Source of the DNA: Hoylesella loescheii
GTDB lineage: Bacteria > Bacteroidota > Bacteroidia > Bacteroidales > Bacteroidaceae
Direction: 5' to 3'
Length of the DNA stretch: 34,542 bases
Assembly (NCBI GenBank): GCA_021531755.1
Contig: JADYUK010000026.1
Location: forward strand, 1-34,542
The notes beneath the pieces are model-generated. The model saw nothing but the letters and a program-made list of their open reading frames with translations, did no database searches and was not told the origin of the DNA. The position numbers and the translations under genes are program-made. Of this stretch, positions 1 through 8,889 are shown piece by piece. Within the stretch, counting starts at the first letter, position 1. Every line of letters starts with the position of its first letter.

Positions 1-26
1 AGAACCGTTGTTCTCAGAAGCGAGTG

Positions 27-58
27 CAAAGGTACGCACTTTTTCTGAACCACGCAAG
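27..58 (-). promoter_or_regulatory. Promoter reading leftward out of the window
   Basis: On the minus strand there is a perfect Bacteroidetes -7 box TACCTTTG (plus-strand bases 27-34). A partial -33 element CTTG lies 20 bases upstream (plus-strand 55-58). It points left, so it should serve a gene that begins left of base 1. The remaining bases up to the serB stop at 273 hold no coding signal that I can see. Confidence 0.55.
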
Positions 59-272
59 AGTTTTCGGGAAAAATTTTCAAATTTAACGCATTTTCCCGCT
101 GTTGTTGACGGAGGTCAAGGACATATACGCCAGACACATTATTATATATTATATAGACGGAAGGGAAATGGAGCGGGAGGGACGGGAGGAAATGTCAGGC
201 ATGTAGCGCACATCAGATTATATGTATGTGTTTACTCCTTGTATGTGGTATCATTATCAGAATCCCCAGAAA

Positions 273-1505
273 TCACATATTCATATAGCTATCCTTGAAC
301 CCGAGGAAATATAATACGCCGTCAAGTCCGATGGTGTTAATGGCCTGCTTGGCATTAGCCACTACTCTTGGTTTAGCATGGAAAGCTATTCCGAGTCCAG
401 CAATGGATAACATGGGCAGGTCATTTGCTCCATCTCCGACAGCGATAGTCTGGGCGAGGTCAACTTTCTCCACCTGTGCTATGAGTTTGAGCAGCTCGGC
501 TTTCCTCTTTCCGTCGACGATATCCCCGATGTATCTGCCTGTCAGCTTTCCATCTTCGCCAATCTCGAGCTCGTTGGCATACATATAGTCAATATTGAAC
601 TTACGCTGCAGATATTGTCCGAAATAAGTGAATCCTCCGCTAAGTATTGCAATCTTATATCCATATCTTTTCAGCACAGACATGAGTCTCTCTGCCCCCT
701 CTGTAATAGGCATAGTCTCAGCAATCTCCCTCATCACGCTCGCATCGAGTCCTTTCAACAGCTCCACCCTCTGCCTGAAGCTCTCCTTGAAATCTATTTC
801 TCCTCTCATCGCGCTCTCAGTGATGGCTTTGACCTTGTCTCCCACGCCTGCTCTCATGGCGAGTTCGTCAATACACTCGGTCTGTATGAGAGTCGAGTCC
901 ATATCGAAGCAAATGAGTCTTCTCATTCTTCTGAACATATTGTCGCGCTGTATAGAGAAGTCGAAAGCGAGTTCTCCAGACATCTGCATGAGCTGTGACT
1001 GCATCTCGGCGAGTGAATTTGGAGTGCCACGCATAGAGAATTCAATACAGGCTCTGACATTACGCTCAGGATGAAGCAGGGAGCGTCGTCCTGTCAGGCG
1101 TATGATGGAATCGATGTTAAGTCCCTGATCGCGTATCGCCCTTGATGCCACGGCCACCTGTTTCGCCGAGAGGTCACGCCCGATGACAGTAAGGATGTAC
1201 CTGTTCTTGCCCTGTTGGTTGACCCATTCCTCATACTCCTCGTCGGTGACAGGTTTGAAGTCAATATTGATATTCAGCTCTGTAGCCTTGAAGAGCAGCT
1301 CTTTCATGACCTGTCCAGAAAGGCGTTCCTTTATGCGGAAGAGTATACCGAGAGAAAGCGTGCTGTGTATATCGGCCTGTCCGATATCGAGTATCTGGGC
1401 GTCATATCGCGCCAGTATCTCTGTTACCGACGCTGTCACTCCGGGTCTGTCCTGTCCGGCGATGCCTACAAGTATCTGTTCTTGTTTTTCTTCCTGTTGA
1501 TTCAT
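273..1505 (-). CDS. serB: Phosphoserine phosphatase with two N-terminal ACT domains
   Basis: Catalyses the last step of serine synthesis, phosphoserine to serine plus phosphate, in the cytosol. Residues about 10-85 and 103-185 look like two ACT-type regulatory domains. The HAD phosphatase follows: motif I DMDST with nucleophile Asp201 and acid Asp203, motif II SGG at about 289-291, and motif III GDGANDLPM at about 357-365. At 410 residues it is longer than the E. coli enzyme (about 322) and matches the tandem-ACT class, in which serine feedback through the ACT domains is common. The gene has its own promoter (1659-1689) and a leader of about 145 bases, so it is probably transcribed separately from the kinase gene upstream. 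The ATG at 1505 is followed by a Gln/Glu-rich stretch before the first ACT strand, which fits the expected start. Confidence 0.95.
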   Translation of the reverse strand: MNQQEEKQEQILVGIAGQDRPGVTASVTEILARYDAQILDIGQADIHSTLSLGILFRIKERLSGQVMKELLFKATELNINIDFKPVTDEEYEEWVNQQGKNRYILTVIGRDLSAKQVAVASRAIRDQGLNIDSIIRLTGRRSLLHPERNVRACIEFSMRGTPNSLAEMQSQLMQMSGELAFDFSIQRDNMFRRMRRLICFDMDSTLIQTECIDELAMRAGVGDKVKAITESAMRGEIDFKESFRQRVELLKGLDASVMREIAETMPITEGAERLMSVLKRYGYKIAILSGGFTYFGQYLQRKFNIDYMYANELEIGEDGKLTGRYIGDIVDGKRKAELLKLIAQVEKVDLAQTIAVGDGANDLPMLSIAGLGIAFHAKPRVVANAKQAINTIGLDGVLYFLGFKDSYMNM

Positions 1506-1879
1506 CTTTATATTTATTAGGTAGGTTCTTATTCATCAGATGTTCGTATCTGTCTCTCCCCCTCCCCATCATTATGGATAATCAGGGGAGAGGCTGACCA
1601 CGTCTCAAACTTCATAAAATGGTTGTCGACACAGAGGTTGACATCAGTTTTACGTATGCAAAGGTAATAAGTTAAGGAGATATATCAAAGGGATATGGAA
1701 GAATATGGGTGATTTTTATGAAAATGTAGCATAAGCAGGTGTCTTTGAAGAGACACATGAGTCATCAGGTGACGGCCACAGAAAGCTCACAGGCAGCCAT
1801 GCGGTCATCTGCATAACGGTAGCCCTGTCGTGTGCTGGAAACTGGTTCTGTGATGAAAGAAGCATCACAACTATTTGTC
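1506..1879. other. Intergenic region between the sensor kinase and serB
   Basis: This 374-base gap holds the serB promoter. It also has an 8-bp inverted repeat, CTCTCCCC (1554-1561) with GGGGAGAG (1585-1592), inside the serB leader. A small 6-bp hairpin at 1739-1756 lies downstream of the kinase stop. No clear U-rich terminator follows that hairpin on the minus strand, so termination of the kinase transcript is not resolved. I see no small gene. Confidence 0.5.
1659..1689 (-). promoter_or_regulatory. serB promoter
   Basis: Minus-strand -33 box TTTG (plus-strand CAAA at 1686-1689), 19 bases, then -7 box TACCTTTG (plus-strand 1659-1666). Both elements match the Bacteroidetes primary sigma factor consensus exactly. 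The predicted start of transcription is near 1650, about 145 bases before the serB ATG. Confidence 0.8.
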
Positions 1880-4800
1880 TCATGTGGCAGGAACGATGAA
1901 CACGAAGCGTGCACCATGGTCAGTCTGCGGGTCACAATCAGGGTATGCGGTGTCGACAAACACCCTGCCATTGAGATTCTGGGATATTGTGCGGCAAATA
2001 TTCAGGCCGAGACCAGTGCCCTGTACGAAATCGTTCAGCTTGACGAAACGCTCGAATATATGTTCCGCGTCCTCTTTTGGTATTCCTTCGCCCGTATCGC
2101 TGACGGTATATCTTATGGCTGGTTTGCCGTCAATCATGTCCTGGCAGACAGCGACGTTTATCCTTCCTTCTGATGTATGCTTTATAGCATTTGTCAGATA
2201 GTTTATGAGCACTTGCTGCACACGGTTACCATCAGTGAGGAGCAGGTGCGAGTCATCGAGCGTTGTGCTTAGCGACAATGTAATGTTTCCTGGCACACGG
2301 TATCTGACGACCGACATGGCTCTTCGTGCCAGGTCGTTGGCCTTCCATTGTTTTTTCTCGAAGTGATAGTTTCCCTTCTCTATCTCCCCAATATTGATGA
2401 TATCATCGATGAGCATGGTGAGGAGAGTGATATTATGGTGGATATGCATTGCGAACTCTTTGCGTTCCTCATCTGAGAAGGTGTCGGCTGGCAATGCGAG
2501 GAGCTGTGCGAATCCGCTGATGGCATTCAGCGGTGTGCGTATCTCGTGCGACATGTTCTGTATGAACTTATCCTTCATCTCAGTAGCCTGTATCGCCTTT
2601 GTCCTTGCCTTATGCATATTGTTTGTCATCTCTATCATCTTAGAGATATGCTTCCGCCTTGCCATCTGTATGAGGAAAGCCATAATGACGAGTATGAAGA
2701 GTATTGTCAGTAGTATGACCATCACGTTGATTGTGAAGCGTGCCTCATTACGTTCCATCATCAGCTGCCCGTTCTTTATCTCGAGCGCCTGTTTCCTCAT
2801 GGCCAGTTTGCTTCGTTTCATCTCATTGTTCCGCATCAGCACACGCTGTTTCCTTTCTTTCACGGCCATCTCTATCCCCATGCGCTTTATCTCCTGCCTG
2901 CGGTTATCTGCAGCCAGCTTGTATCTCTCTATTGCCATCTGCTGTCTTCTCAATATGGTATTGTTCAGGTCGATGGTGTTCTGTAGCATTGCATGCTCGA
3001 TAGAGTCATTGCCTAATATGGAGTCCATGTAGAGAGAGTCGGCCCTGTTGCGGTGCTTAATCTGTGCCATGTGCTGTGAGATGATGGTGTCCCTATAAGC
3101 TAAGGCCTCGTCATATTTCCCCGACATACGTGCGAGCAATTCCATGAGCTGTAGTCTCTCATCGACTCTTATGCCATCACTCAGCATGCTCTCGGCCGCC
3201 TCACGTCCGTTAGTGATGTATTGGTAGTACGCATCGAGGAATGACAGAATCTTTGTCCCTGAATGATAGTCGGCAAACATGTGGCAGCTGTCGTCGGGCG
3301 CTGGCTGTATATTGCGCAGTGAGTCGCAGAGTCTGTAATACCGGTCGAAGTTGTCCTTATCATTCCGGTAGGCATAGCATGCTGCAAGCCTGACATAGAC
3401 CTTCCGTTTTCTCACGGGTGTGTCAGCGTAGTCCAGGGCCTTCAGCAGTGACTCAAGATAGTTGTCGTCGCGTAGTTTCATACACAGCGCTGAGTTGTCG
3501 AATATGCCACAGTAAACCTGTGTGGGGTTATCGGGCACATCTCGTCTCTCGTTGTCCTTGAGGGCTTGTCTCAGATATGGGACGACTCTGTAGTAGCTCT
3601 GTCTCTTCACGAAGGCGTCGGCATAGGCGAGATGCACCCTGTACGAGAGCTCGATGTCGTTGTCCTTCTCTGCCATTTCCCTCAGGTGTCTCAGTGTCCG
3701 CAGGGCGTCGAGTGTCTGTCCATGGCGTATATCCTCGTAGACCTTTCTCTCCAAGCTGTCTGTAAGGTTGGCATTAGCTCTTCCAGTCATACTTCTCGCC
3801 GCGGGTGATGCCACGAGCAATGGTGAGGCACTAATGATGGCCAATGGCAGCAGCGTTTTAAGCAGATGGATATCTCTCAGGCGTTTCCTTAGGTTCAGTT
3901 CCCTCTCCTCGCTGGTTGCATGTGGCTTATTGCCACAGTCAGTGTCGGGTGACACGAGGATACGGTCGACATAATCTGTCAGCTTTATCGCGTCGTCCTG
4001 TATGAGCGCTCCGAATCGCTGGCGCTCCTCATCCGTCAGCATCTCCCTCGGCTCAGCGAGCAGCTGTGCGAATCCAGCCACATTGTTCAGTGGTGTCCTG
4101 ACCTCGTATGACATGTTCCTTATGAACTCATCCTTCCGCTTTGATGCAGAGAGAGCGATGTCCATGAGTCTCTTCTCTTCTTTGCGCAGTGCAGCTATGC
4201 GCAGTGCCATACGCCCATTATGCATTCCCCAGAGCAGTAAGGCCGTGAGGAGGAATATGGCGAGGAGAGCGAAGAGGAACAGATATGTCTTCTTTGAGCG
4301 GTTCTCGAACTGTGCTTTCTTCAGCTGCTGGTGTTGATATTGCTGCTCGTTGTTGCTGATGATGAGTTTGCGCTGCTGCAGCTTAGCCATCAGAAGCGAC
4401 AGCTCGTTGTCAGCCTCCTGGTTTTTCTGCTGCAGGCGTTTGTTGTCGAGTATACGCTGCTGGTGCTCTTTCTCGAGTCTGTTGCGTGCTATTCTCTCCC
4501 TTCCAGCCTCCAGTTTCTCGGCCTGGAGCATTGCCTTCTGCCCAGCCTCCATTCCGGCAAGCTGGCTTTTGCGTGCCATAGCCCCCATCTCTCTCAGCGA
4601 CAGATTGTCGAACATCTGCTGCGCCATCCAGTTGAGGGAGTCGATGCTGTCAGAGTATTCAAGGGCAAGCTGCAGCCTTCTCGGATGCAGGTAGCGTGCC
4701 AGATAGTATATGGCAGTGACTCTCTCCCGTTTGTCAGGTATGTTCTTCCTGACAGCGACGGCAGAGTCCATATGGCTTGAGAAAACGTATGGGTAAGATG

Positions 4801-5416
4801 CGACCCTGTAGTATAAGTTGCTTATCCTGTCGATAGGCTCGGGTGTCTCGCTCTCTCTCACGAGCTTGAAATATCTCTCGAAGTTAGTCTTGTCCCCTAT
4901 GCGCCCATAGTGACAAGCCATGACGACATTGGCGTGGAAAGTGTCTTCTCTGCATATTGCCACATCAAAGGCTTTACGCAGTATATCCATGGCATGACTC
5001 TCTGTCAAATTGTCTGCAGAGACCTTGTAGCGGTATAATCCTATGTAAAAGTCTGTCGTGCGTGGCTGTGGAGTGCATCTGCCGGCATACTCCAATGCCT
5101 TCTCGATATGGAAGAGGACGCTGGAGCTGTCCTGCCAATCTGAATAAATCATGGCGAAAGTGCCATGTGCCATGAAAAGCGCATAATCGCTCTGCTGCTC
5201 CAATGCCGACGTGTAGAGCTTGCGGGCTAAAACTAAAGCCTCGTCAAACTTGTTCTCTTCCTGATATCTTTGTATGCTGTCGATGATGGCGCTGTATATA
5301 TCTGGAATAGCGTCATTGCCTGCATCATGAGTCCCTGCCACACGGCCTGATGCTCCAGGCTGCATGAAGAGCGTGATGATGAACGCTATGGCTGATATGG
5401 AGAGTAGGCGTCGCAA
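1880..5416 (-). CDS. Tandem-duplicated sensor histidine kinase; first module degenerate
   Basis: An 1178-residue membrane protein made of two homologous halves. Half 1: signal sequence (about 1-24), TPR-like helical periplasmic region (about 35-270), coiled coil (about 280-372), membrane segment (about 377-397), and a HisKA-type dimerisation helix pair (about 426-487). It then stops without an ATPase domain. Half 2: a hydrophobic, signal-like segment (about 516-538), TPR-like region (about 550-790), coiled coil (about 810-890), membrane segment (about 895-918), HisKA with NMSHEIRTPL and phospho-acceptor His957, and HATPase with N box (about 1069-1080), SDTGEGIP (1106-1113) and GTGLGL (1133-1138). 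In half 1 the matching motif is NMSYEVRTPL, so the His is Tyr437 (codon TAC at 4106-4108). Homology outside the kinase core is visible, for example RIGDKTNFERY (half 1) and YRNDKDNFDRY (half 2). There is no receiver or DNA-binding domain, and no response regulator in the window. I see no in-frame ATG or GTG just before half 2. The signal sensed is unknown. Confidence 0.9.
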   Translation of the reverse strand: MRRLLSISAIAFIITLFMQPGASGRVAGTHDAGNDAIPDIYSAIIDSIQRYQEENKFDEALVLARKLYTSALEQQSDYALFMAHGTFAMIYSDWQDSSSVLFHIEKALEYAGRCTPQPRTTDFYIGLYRYKVSADNLTESHAMDILRKAFDVAICREDTFHANVVMACHYGRIGDKTNFERYFKLVRESETPEPIDRISNLYYRVASYPYVFSSHMDSAVAVRKNIPDKRERVTAIYYLARYLHPRRLQLALEYSDSIDSLNWMAQQMFDNLSLREMGAMARKSQLAGMEAGQKAMLQAEKLEAGRERIARNRLEKEHQQRILDNKRLQQKNQEADNELSLLMAKLQQRKLIISNNEQQYQHQQLKKAQFENRSKKTYLFLFALLAIFLLTALLLWGMHNGRMALRIAALRKEEKRLMDIALSASKRKDEFIRNMSYEVRTPLNNVAGFAQLLAEPREMLTDEERQRFGALIQDDAIKLTDYVDRILVSPDTDCGNKPHATSEERELNLRKRLRDIHLLKTLLPLAIISASPLLVASPAARSMTGRANANLTDSLERKVYEDIRHGQTLDALRTLRHLREMAEKDNDIELSYRVHLAYADAFVKRQSYYRVVPYLRQALKDNERRDVPDNPTQVYCGIFDNSALCMKLRDDNYLESLLKALDYADTPVRKRKVYVRLAACYAYRNDKDNFDRYYRLCDSLRNIQPAPDDSCHMFADYHSGTKILSFLDAYYQYITNGREAAESMLSDGIRVDERLQLMELLARMSGKYDEALAYRDTIISQHMAQIKHRNRADSLYMDSILGNDSIEHAMLQNTIDLNNTILRRQQMAIERYKLAADNRRQEIKRMGIEMAVKERKQRVLMRNNEMKRSKLAMRKQALEIKNGQLMMERNEARFTINVMVILLTILFILVIMAFLIQMARRKHISKMIEMTNNMHKARTKAIQATEMKDKFIQNMSHEIRTPLNAISGFAQLLALPADTFSDEERKEFAMHIHHNITLLTMLIDDIINIGEIEKGNYHFEKKQWKANDLARRAMSVVRYRVPGNITLSLSTTLDDSHLLLTDGNRVQQVLINYLTNAIKHTSEGRINVAVCQDMIDGKPAIRYTVSDTGEGIPKEDAEHIFERFVKLNDFVQGTGLGLNICRTISQNLNGRVFVDTAYPDCDPQTDHGARFVFIVPAT

Positions 5417-5585
5417 TGTGCAGAATGTTCTTTATGAGTTACTGTCTCTCCTTGGAATGGCAATGGAGGGATGGGAGCAGCGTTTGGAGCTATATGCAGG
5501 CAGTCAGCCAGCCCTGCTTTGCCTGGCAGGAAATGTGTCCTCTATGAGCCATGGGCGTGATGCCGGGCCTTGGGGATGTTGAGGG

Positions 5586-6245
5586 TCAGTAGACCATATC
5601 CCGGCAGAGGGTGCCGCCATGGCTCTCGTAGACGAGCGATATGGTATCGCCCTTGGCCACGGATGCCGTGGGGATGCTGGCGTATGCGCTTATGGTATAA
5701 TACTCAGGTATGCCATTCTGCGAGTGGCAGATACGGTAGTAGAACCTCCTGCCGCCAGGTGATACTATGACAGTGTCGCACACGAGGCCCAAGGCGTGGC
5801 GCTGATGCTCGTCGTCGGGTGTGCCGCTCATGATGTCCATCCTTATGTTCAGATACTTCCTGTTCTGCGCGTACCACGCTGTCGCCACCTCCAAAGGGTC
5901 GTTGTTGTCCTTCCAGTCCTTGGCCTCCTGCGGTGTCCTTGGCTTCAGGAACAGTACGCTCTCTGCATAAAGAGGTGTCACACTCCCGCCATTGTCGGTG
6001 TTGTCATAATAGAGCATGGCGCGGTATATGGAATCGGGTGTTGTGGCCCACGAGACATTCAGGGGGCGCATGAATGTCAGTCGCTGGTCGTTGTCAGTGA
6101 TGGCATAGTCAGCCACAGCGCGCTGTGAGGTATGCATATCGCACATCTCGGCTGTCAGTCTTGACACTGTGCTGCTGTCATCGTCAGAGCATGCCGACAT
6201 CAACACAGTGAGTATGCCCAGTATGGTTAGCGTTGTCTTTCTCAT
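5586..6245 (-). CDS. Putative NigD-like lipoprotein
   Basis: A 219-residue protein with a lipoprotein signal peptide: hydrophobic residues 5-17, then lipobox LMSAC with Cys19 and an acidic SDDD after it, which favours outer-membrane or surface lipoproteins in Bacteroidetes. The body is predicted mostly beta. The segment DPLEVATAWYAQNRKYLNI (about 116-134) and the His-containing segments after it resemble the NigD-like family of Bacteroidales lipoproteins, by memory and not by a search. No function is established. It lies between the acyltransferase (135-base gap) and the sensor kinase (169-base gap) on the same strand, so cotranscription with the kinase is possible. It could be an accessory periplasmic or surface partner of that sensor, but nothing in the sequence proves this. 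Confidence 0.7.
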   Translation of the reverse strand: MRKTTLTILGILTVLMSACSDDDSSTVSRLTAEMCDMHTSQRAVADYAITDNDQRLTFMRPLNVSWATTPDSIYRAMLYYDNTDNGGSVTPLYAESVLFLKPRTPQEAKDWKDNNDPLEVATAWYAQNRKYLNIRMDIMSGTPDDEHQRHALGLVCDTVIVSPGGRRFYYRICHSQNGIPEYYTISAYASIPTASVAKGDTISLVYESHGGTLCRDMVY

Positions 6246-6380
6246 GTAGTGTTGCCCCCTTTGTGGAGGTTATGGGTGGATGGTGGAGGGGAGAGACGTG
6301 CAGGAAATGCCCCCCGACGGCTGTAGGATTAGGGACGCCTGTTGTCTCTCCCTATACGGTTGGGGCGCAGCGGACTGGCT

Positions 6381-7601
6381 CTACTCCCCGCTCTCGGCTA
6401 TGGCTTTGTTGCGCACAGGATTGGCATACATAGTGAGAATCTTCTCCCTGAGGAAATGCTCGTCCTTCCCTGATATGTCAATCTTGTCGAGCTGGCCCTG
6501 TATATAGTCCTTGAATCTCTTCTCGTCGGCCTCAGTATACTTGTCGCTGTTGTCTCTGTTGCCGTTCACCATGTCGAGGGCGACATAGTTTCCGGGGAAG
6601 AGGCGGTAGCCTTTATGTATCTCACGGTCCATCCTCTGCGCCACAGCTGTGTAGAAGTCGTTCTTGGAGAGCCCTTCGTACTCGTCAATCCACTCGTTGA
6701 TACAAGGCGCACACTCATAGTGGATGCGTCCCTTGTAGCCCATGATGCCAGTCTTCATGTTCTCAAGGTCGTCCTGTTTTGTCTTCTTGTATGCGGGGTT
6801 GTCTCTTTTCAGCTGGAATTCCTTGGCCTTCAGCCAGTCACAAGGGTCATACTCATACGATATGGCCAACGGCACGATGTTCAGCTCTCTGAGCGGCCCA
6901 CCGTATGCGAGCATCTTGAGTACAGACTCCTGTGTGCGGTCGTCAGAGTCTTTCGCCCTTCCCTCACGCTGTGCTATCCAGATATTCTCTCCTTTCTCAT
7001 TAATGGCGTGGTGTATATATCTTGACATGAGCTGTGAGCTCTCCATGAGCTGTCGGGGCGATAGTCCGCGGCGCACAGTGAAGGCTTTGTTTATCTTCAC
7101 GAGTGTCCTTATCCATGGGTAGATGAGGAGGTTGTCGCCTATTGCTATCTCTACGGTGTTGTCATAGTGGGCCTCGATGAGTTTCAGCGACAGTATGGCT
7201 GAGTCGAGGACGATGTCGCGGTGGTTGCTGACGTATGTGTGGTGGGCTGCCTTGGACGGCAGTGGATGGCCTGAGAAGGTGCATCCGTCAGAGCATTTCC
7301 GTATGACATACCTGACGATATGCTTCATATATCTCTGCTGGAAGTCAAGCGGTGTGCTAACACCTATGAACATTGTCCTCACGATGAAGCGTATGACACT
7401 CTTGGGCAGAGGGACGAGTCCCCTTATCATTGTCATGAACTGCCTGTCTTTGAGCAGTGTCTCTACGGCATCCCTCACCTCGCCTGGGCCGTAGGGGCGT
7501 ATCTCGTCAAACTCGCTGTGGCTGTCTTTCCTGTTCTCCTCAGCTCCAGCCTGCATATTGTGGAGTGTCGGCCTGTTGTCTTTTTCCATAGTGCCTTGCA
7601 T
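6381..7601 (-). CDS. PlsC/PlsB-like acyltransferase family protein
   Basis: A 406-residue protein of the glycerol-3-phosphate/1-acylglycerol-3-phosphate acyltransferase superfamily. The segment SNHRDIVLDSAI (about 125-136) stands where the catalytic HX4D box is expected, but the spacing is His127 to Asp133 (five residues between). A substrate-binding-like block WIAQREGRAKD follows at about 208-218. It would transfer an acyl chain to a lipid precursor at the inner membrane; the exact substrate is unknown. The first ATG is at 7601 and a second in-frame ATG at 7589 (MEKDN) is equally plausible. A perfect 13-bp hairpin ends 11 bases before the first ATG. The gene follows ddl on the same strand with a 92-base gap. 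Two further acidic/charged regions follow the catalytic core and have no assigned role. Confidence 0.85.
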   Translation of the reverse strand: MQGTMEKDNRPTLHNMQAGAEENRKDSHSEFDEIRPYGPGEVRDAVETLLKDRQFMTMIRGLVPLPKSVIRFIVRTMFIGVSTPLDFQQRYMKHIVRYVIRKCSDGCTFSGHPLPSKAAHHTYVSNHRDIVLDSAILSLKLIEAHYDNTVEIAIGDNLLIYPWIRTLVKINKAFTVRRGLSPRQLMESSQLMSRYIHHAINEKGENIWIAQREGRAKDSDDRTQESVLKMLAYGGPLRELNIVPLAISYEYDPCDWLKAKEFQLKRDNPAYKKTKQDDLENMKTGIMGYKGRIHYECAPCINEWIDEYEGLSKNDFYTAVAQRMDREIHKGYRLFPGNYVALDMVNGNRDNSDKYTEADEKRFKDYIQGQLDKIDISGKDEHFLREKILTMYANPVRNKAIAESGE

Positions 7602-7612
7602 GGTTATTGTGT

Positions 7613-7649
7613 ATGATGGCAGCCTTTTCTGCTAAGAGGCTGCCATCAT
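7613..7649. terminator. Perfect 13-bp hairpin between ddl and the acyltransferase
   Basis: ATGATGGCAGCCT at 7613-7625 pairs fully with AGGCTGCCATCAT at 7637-7649 across an 11-base loop. A T-rich stretch follows only on the plus strand (7652-7656). On the minus strand, where both neighbouring genes are transcribed, no U-tract follows and the stem ends 11 bases before the acyltransferase ATG. It may be an attenuator, an RNA processing or stability element, or a translation control element, rather than a classical terminator. Confidence 0.5.
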
Positions 7650-7693
7650 GTGTTTTTGTTTATGGGTGGCTGTCTGGTGACGCTCTGCCATTC

Positions 7694-8686
7694 TCAGAAC
7701 TGGTTCTCGACAATCTCTGTCAGCACATCCTTGATGTCGAGTCCGGCAGCCTTGACCTGCTGTGGTATGAACGATGTCGCTGTCATGCCTGGGGTGGTGT
7801 TTATCTCGAGCATGTTGATATGGTCTGTCCCGTCAGCATTCTTCGATATGATATAGTCTATGCGCAGGATGCCATTGGCATGGAGTATATCGTATATGGC
7901 GCTTGTTATCTTTGCGACTCTCTCGGCTGTCTCCCCGGATATGCGCGCTGGGGTTATCTCTGTCACCTGTCCGTTGTACTTCGCGTCATAGTCGAAGAAC
8001 TCATTCTCTGTCACCACCTCTGTCGCTGGCAGCACGACGCTCTTCGTCCTTGTCTTGTAGCATCCCTGGCTTATCTCCACTCCGTCGAGGAATCCCTCTA
8101 TCATGACGGTGTCTGACTCAAGGAATGCCTTGCGGAGAGCAGGGGCGAGGTGGTCGATATCCTTCACCTTGCTCACTCCGAAGCTGGAACCGTCGGCGGC
8201 GGGCTTCACGAACAGCGGGAGCCCGAGCTTCTCGACGATGTCTTTCTCGTCAAGCTCATTCTCGTGTCCGTGTCTGACAAGGATGCTGTCTGCCACAGAG
8301 ACGCCGAATCCCCTCAGGTAATTGTTCAGGGCGAACTTGTCGAATGTGAGCGCCTCGACGAGCACTCCGCTTGTCGAGTACGGTATCTTGAGCAGGTCAA
8401 AATATCCCTGCAGCTGTCCGTTCTCGCCCGGAGCGCCGTGTATAGTGATATAGATGTAGTCAAAATGGTGTCTGACACCGTCCTCGACAAACGAGAAGTC
8501 GTTGCGGTCGATACTGGCCGTGAGGCCATTGTCAAGGTTCACATGCCAGTCGAGACCTCTCATCTCGACTATATAGACATCATATCTCTCCTTGTCGAAG
8601 AATGAGTAGAGTCCCTGTCCGGAGCGCATGGAGACATCATGCTCGCTTGAGTCTCCTCCGCATACTATTGCTATCTTTCTTTTCAT
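7694..8686 (-). CDS. ddl: D-alanine--D-alanine ligase
   Basis: Joins two D-alanines with ATP to make the dipeptide used for the peptidoglycan stem peptide, in the cytosol. The 330-residue length is normal. The N-terminal glycine-rich CGGDSSEHDVS (9-19) is the family hallmark. The middle ATP-grasp block contains LPLFVKPAADGSSFGVSK, and the C-terminal metal/substrate block reads MLEINTTPGMTATSFIPQ. The start at 8686 (MKRKIAIVCGG) places the Rossmann-like strand at the extreme N-terminus, as in the family. It sits downstream of rluD (203-base gap) and the PASTA protein gene. This cell-wall neighbourhood fits its role. Confidence 0.96.
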   Translation of the reverse strand: MKRKIAIVCGGDSSEHDVSMRSGQGLYSFFDKERYDVYIVEMRGLDWHVNLDNGLTASIDRNDFSFVEDGVRHHFDYIYITIHGAPGENGQLQGYFDLLKIPYSTSGVLVEALTFDKFALNNYLRGFGVSVADSILVRHGHENELDEKDIVEKLGLPLFVKPAADGSSFGVSKVKDIDHLAPALRKAFLESDTVMIEGFLDGVEISQGCYKTRTKSVVLPATEVVTENEFFDYDAKYNGQVTEITPARISGETAERVAKITSAIYDILHANGILRIDYIISKNADGTDHINMLEINTTPGMTATSFIPQQVKAAGLDIKDVLTEIVENQF

Positions 8687-8889
8687 CGTTTTGTTGTGTA
8701 TTATGTCTGACGCAGCTGACGGCCGTGCAGTTCTCCTTGTCTTGGCTGTCCAGCCTGCACCTATTATGTTTCCTGTCTTGCTTGAGGAGGGTCATGTAAA
8801 TCACCCCCTGCGTAAAAAAAGCCACGGGGTATTGTGGTGTGGATAATAAGAATGCTGTGGCGGCTTGAATGTTGTTGCTGGCGTAGGGT

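Noticed and set aside
8813..8842. Terminator between rluD and ddl
   Set aside because: There is a T7 run on the minus strand, but the stem before it is only about 4 bp; support is too weak to list separately.
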